Source: Ferranicluibacter rubi
Lineage (GTDB): Bacteria > Pseudomonadota > Alphaproteobacteria > Rhizobiales > Rhizobiaceae
DNA length: 64,000 bases
Assembly (NCBI RefSeq): GCF_011603255.1
Contig: NZ_JAANCM010000005.1
Span: 310,001 to 374,000, forward strand
Direction: 5' to 3'
Below, one piece after another: positions 25,233 through 35,770 of this stretch (position 1 is the first letter of the stretch; every line of letters begins with the position of its first letter). The notes beneath the pieces were generated by a model that saw only the letters and a list, made by a program, of their open reading frames with translations, did no database searches and had not been told where the DNA came from. The translations under genes were made by a program, and so were the position numbers.

Positions 25233-26327
25233 TCATGCCGGAGGCAGGCGGGCACCGGCGCGCTTGGCGACGAAGCGGGCGAGCGGCGGGCCCATCGCCA
25301 TGACGAGGAGTAGCCGCGCCGTCTGCAAGGCCATGACGAAAGAAATGTCCACATTGCTGGATGCCGCGATGATGGCGATTGAGTCCATGCCGCCGGGGCT
25401 GGTTGCAAGATAGGCGGTCAGCGGATCGATGCCTGCGGTCTGCGTCAGGATGAACGCGAGGATGCCCGATATTCCCATCAGCACGAGGATGGAGGCGACG
25501 GTCGGCAGGAGGACGCGGCGGGCATGGGCGATGACGGGCCGCGTGAAGCCGAGGCCAATATTCCAGCCGAGGACGGCATAGCTGATGGCGAGCAGCCATT
25601 CGGGCAGGTGGATGTGAACGCTGCCGGTGACGCTGAGCAGTCCGCCGATGAGGAAGGGCATCAGGAGAACGCCGGCGGGGATGCGCAGGTACCAGCCGAG
25701 CATGCCGCCGAAGACCGCAACGGCAAGCGTCTGTGCCAGCGAAAGGGCGGCGATCGGCTCGAACCAGACGATCGCTGTGGGGGCACCTTCAAGCCCTGCC
25801 CAGTAGCGGGCGACGAGGGCGGCTGCTGCGGCAACGAAGACCACGCGCAGATATTGCATGAAGGCGACCAGCCGCACATCGGCGCCATAGGCTTCCGCCA
25901 TCACCATCATGGTGGTGGCGGCGCCCGCCGAACAGCCCCAGATGGCCGTGGTGCCGGGCAGCACATTGAGCCGGGTGATCATGTAGCCGCTCAGCGTGCT
26001 CATGGTGATGACGCAGACGACGATGCCGAGAAAGAGGGGCCAGTTTCCAAGGAAGGTGCCGACGATGTCGCCGGTGATGGAGCCGGCAATCATGGTGCCG
26101 ATGAGCGTCTGGCAGGCGAGAACAAGCACGCGGTTGAGGCGAATGGTGCCGCCGTTCAGCCCGACGATGCCGCCGGCGACCATGGGCCCCATCAGGAGCG
26201 CTGCCGGGATGCCGAGCGCTTCAAGGCCGCCGGCAATCGCGAGGGAGAGAACCAGCAACAGCGACCATTGTACGACGTGCGACCGCCGGCCGAGGCCGGT
26301 CTTCACGGGAGAGAGGTGTGGTGTCAT
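25233..26327 (-). CDS. AbrB-family membrane protein
   Basis: 364-aa polytopic membrane protein of the AbrB (PF05145) family, with about ten hydrophobic helices in two repeats. Typical motifs are the duplicated GLNGGTIRLNRVLVLACQTLIGTM and the AIWGCSAGAATTMMVMAEAYGADVRLVAFMQYLR segment. The name is historical and unrelated to the DNA-binding AbrB; a transport or regulator role is suggested for E. coli relatives but not settled. Single gene with its own upstream region. Confidence 0.85.
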   Translation of the reverse strand: MTPHLSPVKTGLGRRSHVVQWSLLLVLSLAIAGGLEALGIPAALLMGPMVAGGIVGLNGGTIRLNRVLVLACQTLIGTMIAGSITGDIVGTFLGNWPLFLGIVVCVITMSTLSGYMITRLNVLPGTTAIWGCSAGAATTMMVMAEAYGADVRLVAFMQYLRVVFVAAAAALVARYWAGLEGAPTAIVWFEPIAALSLAQTLAVAVFGGMLGWYLRIPAGVLLMPFLIGGLLSVTGSVHIHLPEWLLAISYAVLGWNIGLGFTRPVIAHARRVLLPTVASILVLMGISGILAFILTQTAGIDPLTAYLATSPGGMDSIAIIAASSNVDISFVMALQTARLLLVMAMGPPLARFVAKRAGARLPPA

Positions 26328-26658
26328 CAGGCGAGCCGATCTCAGGCATCTCCAGCCGAACCGCGGAGGTTTCGGCGCAGGACATGCGGAAACGCAATGG
26401 CCGGATATTCTCTGGTGAGCCGAGGTTCACCGGTAATGCTCGGGCCGGGATAGGAGACATCCGGCGCGTCACGCGCAGGTGCCTGTCGTCAGCGGGTTAA
26501 GGACCATGGGCGGTCGGAAGTCAAGGTTCGGGCTCGCAGAGGCAGGCCCCGGATGCTTATCTGCCTTTGCTCTCGGCACTGCGCCGTGTGGCCTATCCAC
26601 AAGGGGAAAGCGCACGGCCGGGCTTGCGCTCCGGCGCCGAATCCTGCCACGTCGTCTC
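26328..26658. other. Divergent intergenic region (AbrB-like gene / helicase)
   Basis: About 330 bp of ordinary base composition. The helicase frame is open through part of it, but without family similarity. No clear promoter, hairpin or small gene was found. Confidence 0.45.
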
Positions 26659-27786
26659 ATGGAATTTGCACCCCAGCAGGATGAGGCGCTGAAGGCTGTC
26701 AGCCAGTGGCTGAAGGCCGGGCGCAAACCGTTGTTCAGGCTGTTCGGCTATGCCGGAACCGGCAAGACGACGCTTGCGCGCCATTTTGCCGAACATGTCG
26801 ATGGGGAGGTGCTGTTCGCAGCCTTCACCGGCAAGGCGGCGCAGGTGCTGCGTTCCAAGGGCGCCTCCAACGCCAAGACGATCCATTCGTTAATCTATCG
26901 TCCGCGCGGCGAGGAGGAGGTTTCCGACGAGGAAACCGGCAAGACGTCGGTCTCGCCCATGTTCTCGATCAATCGCCAGAGCCCGGTCGCGAAAGCGGCG
27001 CTGATCGTCGTGGACGAATGCTCCATGGTCGATGAAGCGCTTGGCAAGGACCTGATGAGCTTCGGCACGCCGATCCTCGTTCTCGGCGACCCCGGGCAGC
27101 TGCCGCCGGTCACCGGCGGGGGATATTTTACCAATGACGAGCCCGATTACCTTCTGACCGACATCCACCGGCAGGCGCGCGACAATCCGATTATCAAGCT
27201 TGCCATGCAGGTGCGCGAAGGCAAGGAGATCATGTTCGGCGACTACGGCACCGCGAAGATCATTCCGAAGTCCGAGGTGACGCAGGATCTCGTGCTCAAG
27301 GCCGACCAGGTGCTGGTGGGCACCAACAAGACCCGGCGGCGCTACAATACGCGTCTGCGGGAGTTGAAGGGGTTCACGACGGAATATCCGCAGTCCGGCG
27401 ACAAGCTTGTCTGCCTGCGCAACGACCCGGCAAAGGGGCTGCTCAACGGGTCTCTCTGGCAGGTGATGACCTCGTCCAAGGAGACGGTGAAGCCGGGGAT
27501 CAACCTGATGATCCGGCCGGAAGACGACGACATCGATCGGGGCGCGGCCAAGATCAAGCTGCTCAAGACCGCCTTCGAGGATGTCGAGGGGGAAATCCCC
27601 TGGTCGACGCGCAAGCGCTACGACGAGTTCGACTACGGCTATGCGCTGACGGTACACAAGGCTCAAGGGTCGCAGTGGAACGACGTCGTGCTGTTCGATG
27701 AAAGCTGGGCATTCCGCGACACGCGCGAGCGCTGGCTTTACACGGCGATCACGCGCGCTGCGGAAACGCTGACGATCGTGCGCTGA
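26659..27786 (+). CDS. RecD/Dda-like ATP-dependent DNA helicase (SF1B)
   Basis: 375-aa superfamily 1 helicase of the RecD2/Dda group. Motif I is GYAGTGKTTLA (residues 30-40), Ia ILFAAFTGKAAQVL, motif II LIVVDECSMVDE, motif III ILVLGDPGQLPPV, and motifs V/VI LTVHKAQGSQWNDVV and WLYTAITRAAETL. It is the short form without the N-terminal RecD2 extension and has the UvrD C-terminal helicase region. The start at ATG 26659 gives a normal length; an open frame of 60 codons upstream has no family match. Single gene; a role in repair or replication restart is inferred. Confidence 0.9.
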   Translation: MEFAPQQDEALKAVSQWLKAGRKPLFRLFGYAGTGKTTLARHFAEHVDGEVLFAAFTGKAAQVLRSKGASNAKTIHSLIYRPRGEEEVSDEETGKTSVSPMFSINRQSPVAKAALIVVDECSMVDEALGKDLMSFGTPILVLGDPGQLPPVTGGGYFTNDEPDYLLTDIHRQARDNPIIKLAMQVREGKEIMFGDYGTAKIIPKSEVTQDLVLKADQVLVGTNKTRRRYNTRLRELKGFTTEYPQSGDKLVCLRNDPAKGLLNGSLWQVMTSSKETVKPGINLMIRPEDDDIDRGAAKIKLLKTAFEDVEGEIPWSTRKRYDEFDYGYALTVHKAQGSQWNDVVLFDESWAFRDTRERWLYTAITRAAETLTIVR

Positions 27787-27829
27787 TCCGGACCACGGTC
27801 TCGTGCATCCGGATCGAAGCGCTCACCCG

Positions 27830-29089
27830 TCAGGGGTGAACGTTGCGCTTCAGCTCGCTGGCGCTTATGACGAATTCGCGCTCGTTTTTGCGCTTGCCCA
27901 GCAGCTTTTCCTGGCAGAGGCGCGCCTGCTTCAGAGCATCCCGGCTTTTCTCGCGGCGATAGGTGTCCGTGATCAGCATGCACTGCATCAGCGGGCTCGA
28001 TATCCCCTTGTCCACGGCATAGTGGAAGAGGTCGCCATTGGTCGCCAGCGTCTTCGCAGCGATCCCGAGGCTTTCGAATAGCAGGTCGAAATCGTTGGAG
28101 AGGTTTTCGTTGTCGATCCATATTTGCGAGACGATATCGCCGGTCGCATCGCTCGACACGGTGACGCGCGTCTGACTGTCGGTCTCCGCGGGACTGATGG
28201 AGATCGTGAAGGCGAGGGGGCTCTTCGATGGTGGAGGTGCCGCAGGTATGCGCGGCTTCGAGACCGGGATGATGACCGTGTAGTAGTCCATCGCGCCGCG
28301 GATCTGCCCGGCAAGCTGTGCCGCAAGGCTCGTTTGCTCGCCATCGGAGCGAACCGTAACGCGCGGCAGGTCGATATCGTTCGCCATCGTGGAGATCGAA
28401 AAGCGGGCCTGAACCTGCGGGCTGACGCCAAGCGCCGTCGAACTCAGAGGCACGAAAAGAAGGAGAGGGAGAAGAGAGATCATGGCGACGGGCGATGCCA
28501 GCGGAGCTGGAAGCCAGCTCGGTCTCGCCCGCCGGGTGATCGACAAACGCGATCTCGCGCGAGCGCCGGGGGTTGCCGACGGTGCCTCGCTCACCGCGCT
28601 TTCATCCGACACGTCAGCGGGCGGCGCCTCGTTGACGATCTTGACCGGCTCCGCCTCTCGAGGTGCCATCTCGACGATCGCTGCAGGGCTCACCACCTCC
28701 ACGCTCGTCTCGGGGTCCATTGCTTCCGGCACGTTCGCCACGGGCGTGCGGCGCAGGTAGATGGGTGCGTATCCGCCTTTGGGAATATCGATCTGCCAGA
28801 CGGCGTCCTTCCCTTCGGCTTCGTAATAGGCTGCCAGAAGCTTGCGCAGCTTGCCGGCGTGAACGCGGACGAGGGGATCGCTATCGGCGTTGAAGGCGTC
28901 CGGCCGGCGGAAAACGTCCACGGCAATGGTGTAGCCCTTCAACTGCATGGCCTGCCCGGCCAGGTCCTTCGTGACGACGTAGGAAAGGAACGCGCGCAGA
29001 CGCTCGGAGCGCGCGAAAGCGGTGCCGGACAGCACATCGGCAAGAGCCCTGCGAATTTCGGTATCAGTTGGTCTGTCCAACGGCTTCAA
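27830..29089 (-). CDS. Membrane-anchored protein with winged-helix-like N-terminal domain (predicted regulator)
   Basis: 419-aa protein with three parts. The N terminus (about 1-110) has the pattern RRALADVLSGTAFARSERLRAFLSYVV and later FNADSDPLVRVHAGKLRKLLAAYYEAEG, a domain seen in bacterial signalling proteins and thought to be a winged-helix DNA-binding fold. Residues 110-200 are an acidic linker. A single hydrophobic segment (PVAMISLLPLLLFVPLSSTALG) follows, then about 190 residues that would be periplasmic if it spans the membrane, with no enzyme motif. This is a CadC/ToxR-like layout. Start: a TTG at 29089 lies 9 nt after a perfect AGGAGG; the upstream ATG (29158) has only a weak site. 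A DNA-binding role is inference. Confidence 0.68.
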   Translation of the reverse strand: MKPLDRPTDTEIRRALADVLSGTAFARSERLRAFLSYVVTKDLAGQAMQLKGYTIAVDVFRRPDAFNADSDPLVRVHAGKLRKLLAAYYEAEGKDAVWQIDIPKGGYAPIYLRRTPVANVPEAMDPETSVEVVSPAAIVEMAPREAEPVKIVNEAPPADVSDESAVSEAPSATPGARARSRLSITRRARPSWLPAPLASPVAMISLLPLLLFVPLSSTALGVSPQVQARFSISTMANDIDLPRVTVRSDGEQTSLAAQLAGQIRGAMDYYTVIIPVSKPRIPAAPPPSKSPLAFTISISPAETDSQTRVTVSSDATGDIVSQIWIDNENLSNDFDLLFESLGIAAKTLATNGDLFHYAVDKGISSPLMQCMLITDTYRREKSRDALKQARLCQEKLLGKRKNEREFVISASELKRNVHP

Positions 29090-29661
29090 GACACTGTGCC
29101 TCCTTCCTTTGAAAACGGCCTGCCGGCCATCCCCGTCCCAGGGAGGCACGTGCGTCATTGCGATTCTCGACGTCCTTGATTCCCATCAAGCACGTATTCA
29201 TGCGGTCTGACCAGTAAGACGCATGTTATCATACAAGCAAGATTTTTCCCGGTTTTGCACGATGCAACCCTCACATGCCGGCATCGCCGATTTTCGCCAA
29301 AAACGCTCATTTATGGACGAAAATCTGTCTTCGGGCACGACTCGACGCCCTCAAACCACGTTCTGCGCGCCTATTGTTTGTCCTCGCTTTCCTCCTAGCA
29401 AGGTCTGAAATGCGTGGCGTTTAAAAATGATGTTATTTACTTACTAATAATGGAGAAATAAATCGGTGGCGCACCATAACGGGGCTTCGATCCGCATTTC
29501 GGTGCTGCATTCAGCCGCGAGCGCTCCGTGATCCCATGGTGATCGACCGAGGCTCGGCCGTCACCAGCTCTGGAACGGCGTCTCGCGGGATGGTAGAGGT
29601 GGCGTCGTCGCCCAGCCGCGTCGTCCGCCGTTCCGATTTCCCCGGTTTCCATAGGTGTCAC
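29090..29661. other. Long divergent intergenic region (regulator-like gene / pdxJ)
   Basis: About 570 bp without a convincing gene. Visible structures: an inverted repeat TTGCA-N3-TGCAA at 29255-29267, an 8-bp inverted repeat GATTTTCG / CGAAAATC with 21-bp spacing (29289-29325), and an AT-rich patch at about 29418-29463. The short open frame 29223-29408 lacks a ribosome-binding site. A small RNA or regulatory region is possible but not shown. Confidence 0.5.
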
Positions 29662-30417
29662 ATGCCCGCCAAGCTTTCGGTCAATCTCAACGCGATCGCC
29701 ATGCTGCGAAACCGGCGCGATCTTCCGTGGCCTTCGGTTGTCGGCATCGGCAAACGTGCGCTTGAGGCCGGAGCACATGGGCTGACCGTGCATCCGCGTC
29801 CCGACCAGCGTCACATTCGCTTTTCGGATCTCGGTCCCCTGCGCACGCTGATCGACGAGATGTTTCCGCAGGCGGAATTCAATATGGAAGGCTATCCGAA
29901 TGCCGAGTTTCTGGGGCTGGTCGAGCGGCATCGCCCTGAGCAAGTGACGCTGGTTCCCGATGACCCAGCGCAGGCGACGTCGGATCACGGATGGGATTTC
30001 CGGGCAAACCACGCGCTGCTGACGGATGTGATTACGCTCCTCAAGGATCTCGGGCTTCGCGTCTCCTTGTTTGCGGACGGTGATGGCGACCGGGAAGCGC
30101 TCGAGATCGCACGAGCGACCGGGGCCGACCGGATCGAGCTCTATACCGGTCCTTATGGCGGCTGCTTCGGCGCGCCGGACCAGGCGGCGGCGATCGCGAA
30201 GGAACTGGGGCGTACGGCCGAGATCGCCCGCGAACTGGGCCTCGGGGTCAATGCCGGCCATGACCTGACGGTGGAAAACCTGCCGCTGCTCGTCGAGCAC
30301 GTTTCCCATCTCGATGAGGTCTCGATCGGCCATGGCCTGACGGCCGATGCGCTGGAATACGGGATGACGGAAACGGTTCGCCGGTTCCGTCGGGCCTGCG
30401 GCGAGCTTGTCGCCTGA
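29662..30417 (+). CDS. pdxJ: Pyridoxine 5'-phosphate synthase
   Basis: Last ring-closing step of the DXP-dependent vitamin B6 pathway: 3-amino-2-oxopropyl phosphate plus deoxyxylulose phosphate to pyridoxine 5'-phosphate. The 251-aa protein has the N-terminal [16 protein letters not shown], the [12 protein letters not shown] phosphate site, [12 protein letters not shown], and the C-terminal [14 protein letters not shown] and [12 protein letters not shown] motifs. The ATG at 29662 gives the usual family length; the open frame upstream is ignored. In many rhizobia pdxJ stands near acpS; here it stands alone and is convergent with the qorB-like gene. Confidence 0.95.
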   Translation: MPAKLSVNLNAIAMLRNRRDLPWPSVVGIGKRALEAGAHGLTVHPRPDQRHIRFSDLGPLRTLIDEMFPQAEFNMEGYPNAEFLGLVERHRPEQVTLVPDDPAQATSDHGWDFRANHALLTDVITLLKDLGLRVSLFADGDGDREALEIARATGADRIELYTGPYGGCFGAPDQAAAIAKELGRTAEIARELGLGVNAGHDLTVENLPLLVEHVSHLDEVSIGHGLTADALEYGMTETVRRFRRACGELVA

Positions 30418-30438
30418 CCGCAGGCCTTCCTGGGTCTA

Positions 30439-31323
30439 TCAGCCGGCGAGCGCGGCCTTGTTTGCCTCAAGGAAAGCCTTGAGCGACGTCGATGGCCTGC
30501 CGGTCAGTGTTTCCACCGAGTCCGTGACGATCTCGATATGGCCGAGGCGGGTGTTCGCGTCGAAGGACACAAGCGTCGGAATGAGGAAGCCGGGGAGACC
30601 GGCGCCGGCCAAACCTTCGGCAAGTTGTTCGTCGGTCAGGTTGACGACGGCGAGAGGCTTGCCCGTGACCTCGCTGACGAGCGCGGCCACTTCGGCATTG
30701 GTGTAGCCGACGGGGCCGGTGAGGGTCAGCGTGACATTGCCGGTTTCGTCGGCCAGAAGCGCTGCGACGGTGGCGGCGGCGAGATCGGCACGGGCGACGT
30801 AGGACGTACGACCATCACTTGCCGAGGTGTACCAGGTGCCCGACTGGAGGGCGCTCGGCAGCGACAGGAACAGGTTCTCCATGTACCAGCTGTTGCGAAG
30901 GATCGTGTAGGCGAGCCCCGACGCCTTGATGGCTTCTTCGGTGCCGAGGTGATCCGGTGCGAAGGTGACGGCCGATGTCTCTGCATTGGGCAGGGATGTG
31001 TAGAACAGGCGACCGACGCCTGCGCGCTTGGCGGCGGTAACGGCATTGCGGTGCTGGGTCAGGCGCTGGCCGGGAACGGCGAGCGCATCGGTCGAGATGA
31101 TCAGCGCCTTGTCGATGCCCTGGAAAGCAGCGTCGAGCGTGGCGGTGTCATCGAAGTCTGCCGTGCGCAGCGTCACGCCCTTTTCGGCATAGGCAGCGAG
31201 CTTGCCCGTGTCGCGGCTGGCGGCGACGATGTCGGCGGGTGCGACCTTGCCCGAAGCGAGGAGGGCGTCGAGAACGAGACGGCCGAACTGGCCGGAGGCG
31301 CCGGTGACGAGGATCGTGGACAT
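30439..31323 (-). CDS. qorB: NAD(P)H:quinone oxidoreductase QorB-like (NmrA family)
   Basis: 294-aa NmrA-type short-chain dehydrogenase-like protein close in pattern to E. coli QorB (YtfG). The N-terminal nucleotide site is STILVTGASGQFGRLVLDALL; the middle has HRNAVTAAKRAGVGRLFYTSLPNA and YTILRNSWYMENL. QorB reduces quinones with NADPH. It is transcribed away from an HxlR regulator that matches QorR (YtfH), the same pair arrangement as in enterobacteria, and the region between them holds several GAGAC palindromes. Confidence 0.85.
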   Translation of the reverse strand: MSTILVTGASGQFGRLVLDALLASGKVAPADIVAASRDTGKLAAYAEKGVTLRTADFDDTATLDAAFQGIDKALIISTDALAVPGQRLTQHRNAVTAAKRAGVGRLFYTSLPNAETSAVTFAPDHLGTEEAIKASGLAYTILRNSWYMENLFLSLPSALQSGTWYTSASDGRTSYVARADLAAATVAALLADETGNVTLTLTGPVGYTNAEVAALVSEVTGKPLAVVNLTDEQLAEGLAGAGLPGFLIPTLVSFDANTRLGHIEIVTDSVETLTGRPSTSLKAFLEANKAALAG

Positions 31324-31382
31324 GGACTTCCTTCTCAAGAATGACGGCTGCCGCATTGCAGGCTGAGCCAATGATAGATATG

Positions 31383-31426
31383 GTCTCAAAAAGAGACTTT
31401 CTCTTCATTCCTCACTGAGACGTCTC
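31383..31426. promoter_or_regulatory. Palindrome cluster, probable HxlR/QorR operators
   Basis: GTCTC-AAAAA-GAGAC (31383-31397), AAGAGA-CTT-TCTCTT (31391-31405) and the perfect 10-mer GAGACGTCTC (31417-31426) lie together in the 153-bp divergent region between qorB-like and HxlR genes. All use the same GAGAC half-site. Confidence 0.6.
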
Positions 31427-31476
31427 TGTAAAGGTGGCAGTTTTTTCGCCTATAGGCACAGAAAGGGAACCGACCG

Positions 31477-31881
31477 GTGAACACGAATGTCCGCAAGACC
31501 CGAGGTGAAAGCGCCATGATCATCGGCGGCATGGTCTTTACGCCCGGGAATTGCCCCATGCGCGACGTGCTGGGGAACATCGGGGGCAAGTGGACGACGT
31601 TGATGATCCACGCGCTGAGCGAGGGGCCGATGCGGTTTTCGGCGCTGAAGCGTACCATCCCGGATATCTCGCAACGCATGCTGACGCAGACGCTGCGCGA
31701 TCTCCAGCGCGATGGCTATATTTCGCGCACGGTCTATCCGACCAATCCGCCGAGCGTGGATTATACCCTGACGGATCTCGGCCGCTCATTCCTCACCGTG
31801 CTCCTACCGCTTGTGGACTGGTCGGCGCAGCACCACGGTGCCATTCGCGAGGCCCGCAACGAATTTGATGCCACGATGTAG
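31477..31881 (+). CDS. qorR: HxlR-family transcriptional regulator (QorR-like)
   Basis: 134-aa winged-helix regulator. After a short N-terminal arm comes the conserved [23 protein letters not shown] (Cys26 is the redox-sensing cysteine of QorR-type members), then [32 protein letters not shown], the wing and recognition helix. Quinones or oxidants release such proteins from DNA in characterised cases. The start is a GTG behind GAAAGGG. Divergent from the qorB-like reductase it presumably controls. Confidence 0.88.
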   Translation: MNTNVRKTRGESAMIIGGMVFTPGNCPMRDVLGNIGGKWTTLMIHALSEGPMRFSALKRTIPDISQRMLTQTLRDLQRDGYISRTVYPTNPPSVDYTLTDLGRSFLTVLLPLVDWSAQHHGAIREARNEFDATM

Positions 31882-31892
31882 CATGGTCGGCT

Positions 31893-32615
31893 TCAGGCCG
31901 CCTTTTTGCGGGTCGTTTCCGTCGCCTCATCAAGAGCGAAGGCAACGGCGGCCTTTGCATGGATGGCGGTCGAATCGAAGCCGGGCAGGGCAAGCGCATC
32001 AGGGTCGAGGATGAGGCAGATCTCGGTGCAGCCGAGGATCACCGCATCGGCACCTTCCGCCTTCGCCTCGGCGATCACCGCATGCAGCGCCTCACGCGAA
32101 GCATCATGGACATGGCCGGCGCAAAGCTCCTTGAAGATGACGTCGTGGACGAGCGTGCGATCATCAGCCGAGGGCACCATGACGTCGATCCCGAGGCCCG
32201 CCATGCGGTCCGCATAGAAGCCGTGCTCCATGGTGTAGCGGGTGGCCAGCAGCAGCGGGCGGCGAATGCCGGCCGCAGTCATGGCCTTCGCGGTCTCGTC
32301 GACGATGTTGATCAACGGCACGCCGATGGCGGCCTGCACGTCCTCTGCCACCAGATGCATCGTGTTCGTGCAGATCAGAACGCAGTCCGCACCGGCCGCC
32401 TCCAGACCGCGCGCGACGTCGGCGAGGCGCTTGGCGGCATCGGGCCAGCGGCCGGCCATCTGGAGGTCCACGATCGACTGGAAATCGACGGAATGCAGCA
32501 GGACTTCGGCCGAGTGCAGACCACCAAGGTGGGAACGCACCGCTTCGTTGACCATGCGGTAATAGACCGCCGAACTCTCGAAGCTCATTCCACCGATGAG
32601 ACCGATCTTGCGCAT
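31893..32615 (-). CDS. Aspartate/glutamate racemase family protein
   Basis: 240-aa cofactor-independent amino-acid racemase. Both catalytic cysteines of the two-base mechanism are present: Cys82 in ICTNTMHLVAED and Cys196 in LGCTEICLI. The N-terminal MRKIGLIGGMSFESSAVYY and the THG-like nucleotide-free fold match the aspartate racemase branch. An AGGGGA ribosome-binding site precedes ATG 32615. It diverges from an Lrp/AsnC regulator, which suggests amino-acid-responsive control; D-aspartate is the probable product but not proven. Confidence 0.88.
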   Translation of the reverse strand: MRKIGLIGGMSFESSAVYYRMVNEAVRSHLGGLHSAEVLLHSVDFQSIVDLQMAGRWPDAAKRLADVARGLEAAGADCVLICTNTMHLVAEDVQAAIGVPLINIVDETAKAMTAAGIRRPLLLATRYTMEHGFYADRMAGLGIDVMVPSADDRTLVHDVIFKELCAGHVHDASREALHAVIAEAKAEGADAVILGCTEICLILDPDALALPGFDSTAIHAKAAVAFALDEATETTRKKAA

Positions 32616-32777
32616 GATGTCGTTTCCCCTGTTTGTTGCGATGACGACCATGATGCGGCGGATCGCTTGGCATGTGCTTGCATTTTCGAGCTCTTCTCGT
32701 TTAAGAGACGCCCTGGAATTGCGCTGTTACATCTGTTCGTGCAATATTTCGGCGTAACATATTGTAGAGGCGCCAGA

Positions 32778-33242
32778 ATGCTCGACGATCGCGACCGAAA
32801 GCTGCTGGGACTGTTGCAGGAGGATGCGGACCAGTCGGTGACGGTGCTGGCCGAAAAGATCAGCCTGTCGCTCTCGGCCTGCTCGCGCCGCATCCAGCGG
32901 CTGGAAGAGGCGGGCTACATCGCACGCCGAATCGCGGTGCTCGATCGCGACCGGATCGGCGTGCCCACGACCGTGTTCGCCCTGATCAAGACGACGCAGC
33001 ATTCCGACGAGTGGATCGACGGGTTTCGTCGGATCATTCGCGACATCCCGGAGATCGTCGAGGTGCACCGGTTGACCGGCAATTACGATTATATCCTGAA
33101 GATCGTGCTGCCGCGCGTCGAGCACTACGACGTCATCTACAAGCAGATCGTGCGTAAGACGGAACTCTTCGATGTCTCCGCCTCGATCTCGATGGAGGTC
33201 CTGAAAAGCGGCGGCGCGTTTCCGGTCGATTATGCCGTTTAA
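32778..33242 (+). CDS. Lrp/AsnC-family transcriptional regulator
   Basis: 154-aa regulator with an N-terminal helix-turn-helix (MLDDRDRKLLGLLQEDADQSVTVLAEKISLSLSACSRRIQRLEEAGYI) and a C-terminal ligand-binding domain (VVEVHRLTGNYDYILKIVLPRVEHYDVIYKQIV). Members sense amino acids as octamers. It is transcribed divergently from the racemase gene with 162 bp between, so it likely regulates it and itself. The start at ATG 32778 follows GTAGAGG at 8-9 nt. Confidence 0.9.
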   Translation: MLDDRDRKLLGLLQEDADQSVTVLAEKISLSLSACSRRIQRLEEAGYIARRIAVLDRDRIGVPTTVFALIKTTQHSDEWIDGFRRIIRDIPEIVEVHRLTGNYDYILKIVLPRVEHYDVIYKQIVRKTELFDVSASISMEVLKSGGAFPVDYAV

Positions 33243-33246
33243 ACCC

Positions 33247-33693
33247 TCAGTTGTTGATGCTGGTGATGGCCCAATGCGAGACGCTGCAGTCGTCCGTGTC
33301 GCAAATTGCCGACATCCACAGCGCGCCATTCGCAAAGCCGACGCCGTCGCTGTTGACGATGAGGTCGCCATAGGTCTGTTCCGCCACGCTGTTCTGCGTT
33401 TCCTGCGTCACCAGCTTTTCGTAATTCTCCACCATGTCGTCTTCCGACTGGATGTCGTAGCTCTCGCCATTGGCGTTGACGGTCAGCGGGTACGCGCCGA
33501 GATTGGCCACGGTAACGGGATCGCCAAAGCGCATAGCCTCCGTGAGGAGCTTGAAACTGTCATCGAACCCATCGGAATTGCCATGGAGCGCCTCGATCCT
33601 CTCCCTGGCCTCCAACGTCGATTGCGCAAAGCCTGGATGCGCTGACAAAAGCGCGGCGACGAGCGTGAAGGCGATGGCGCAACGCTTCAGCAT
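33247..33693 (-). CDS. Secreted protein of unknown function
   Basis: 148-aa protein with a clear signal peptide (MLKRCAIAFTLVAALLSAHPGFAQ, cleavage expected after AFA-type site near residue 23) and a strong GGGAGGAA ribosome-binding site. The mature part has FDDSFKLLTEAMRFGDPVTVANLGAYPLTVNANGE and ends WMSAICDTDDCSVSHWAITSINN; the two cysteines CDTDDC may form a disulfide. No family is recognised. It ends 4 nt from the Lrp gene in convergent orientation and has its own promoter region shared with the TetR gene. Confidence 0.7.
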   Translation of the reverse strand: MLKRCAIAFTLVAALLSAHPGFAQSTLEARERIEALHGNSDGFDDSFKLLTEAMRFGDPVTVANLGAYPLTVNANGESYDIQSEDDMVENYEKLVTQETQNSVAEQTYGDLIVNSDGVGFANGALWMSAICDTDDCSVSHWAITSINN

Positions 33694-33798
33694 GGTGTTC
33701 CTCCCGAATATTTCCTGTCGATCTGTAGACCAGCCAGCGGCGAAGCGGGAGGTCCATTCTTGCGTTTCCGCGCATTCGATAAATTTGCCCCAGCCGCT

Positions 33799-33848
33799 TG
33801 ACCCGCAGCGTGGCATCCGGCATAAGAAGAACCGTACCGTACGGTACT
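33799..33848 (+). promoter_or_regulatory. TetR promoter with 14-bp palindromic operator
   Basis: TTGACC (33799-33804) and CATAAG (33822-33827) are 17 bp apart. Immediately downstream, at the expected transcript start, lies the perfect palindrome GTACCGTACGGTAC (33835-33848), a typical position and shape for a TetR operator and autorepression. Confidence 0.68.
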
Positions 33849-33869
33849 CATTTTGGAGGTTTTTCACCC

Positions 33870-35571
<1,702 letters not shown>

Positions 35572-35597
35572 TCCGCCTTCTATGGTCGGAACAAGAG

Positions 35598-35626
35598 AAT
35601 GCCGGGCTGTCATGCCCGGCATTTTC
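35598..35626 (+). terminator. Terminator after ilvC
   Basis: Perfect 10-bp stem AATGCCGGGC / GCCCGGCATT (35598-35607 with 35614-35623) with a 6-nt loop, followed by TT; about 27 nt after the ilvC stop codon. Confidence 0.85.
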
Positions 35627-35657
35627 GTCGATGGTCGGCATGATGGCTCATCATTGT

Positions 35658-35672
35658 TTTTGCAGTGCAAAA
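35658..35672. promoter_or_regulatory. 15-bp perfect palindrome TTTTGCA-G-TGCAAAA
   Basis: Seven-base arms around a single central base, 99 bp upstream of the small membrane peptide gene, with a degenerate second copy (GTGCTTCGCAAA) about 20 bp further. Likely a regulator site. Confidence 0.5.
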
Positions 35673-35770
35673 TAGATTGTGCTTCGCAAAAATTTACATT
35701 GAAGGTTGCATGATCGCGCTGTTGGGCGCACACTGACGCTGTCTCGTTCCACATCGAGGAGGATAGTGTG

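Noticed and set aside
25233-26327. AbrB-type protein as a DNA-binding regulator
   Set aside because: It is a polytopic membrane protein; the shared name is accidental.
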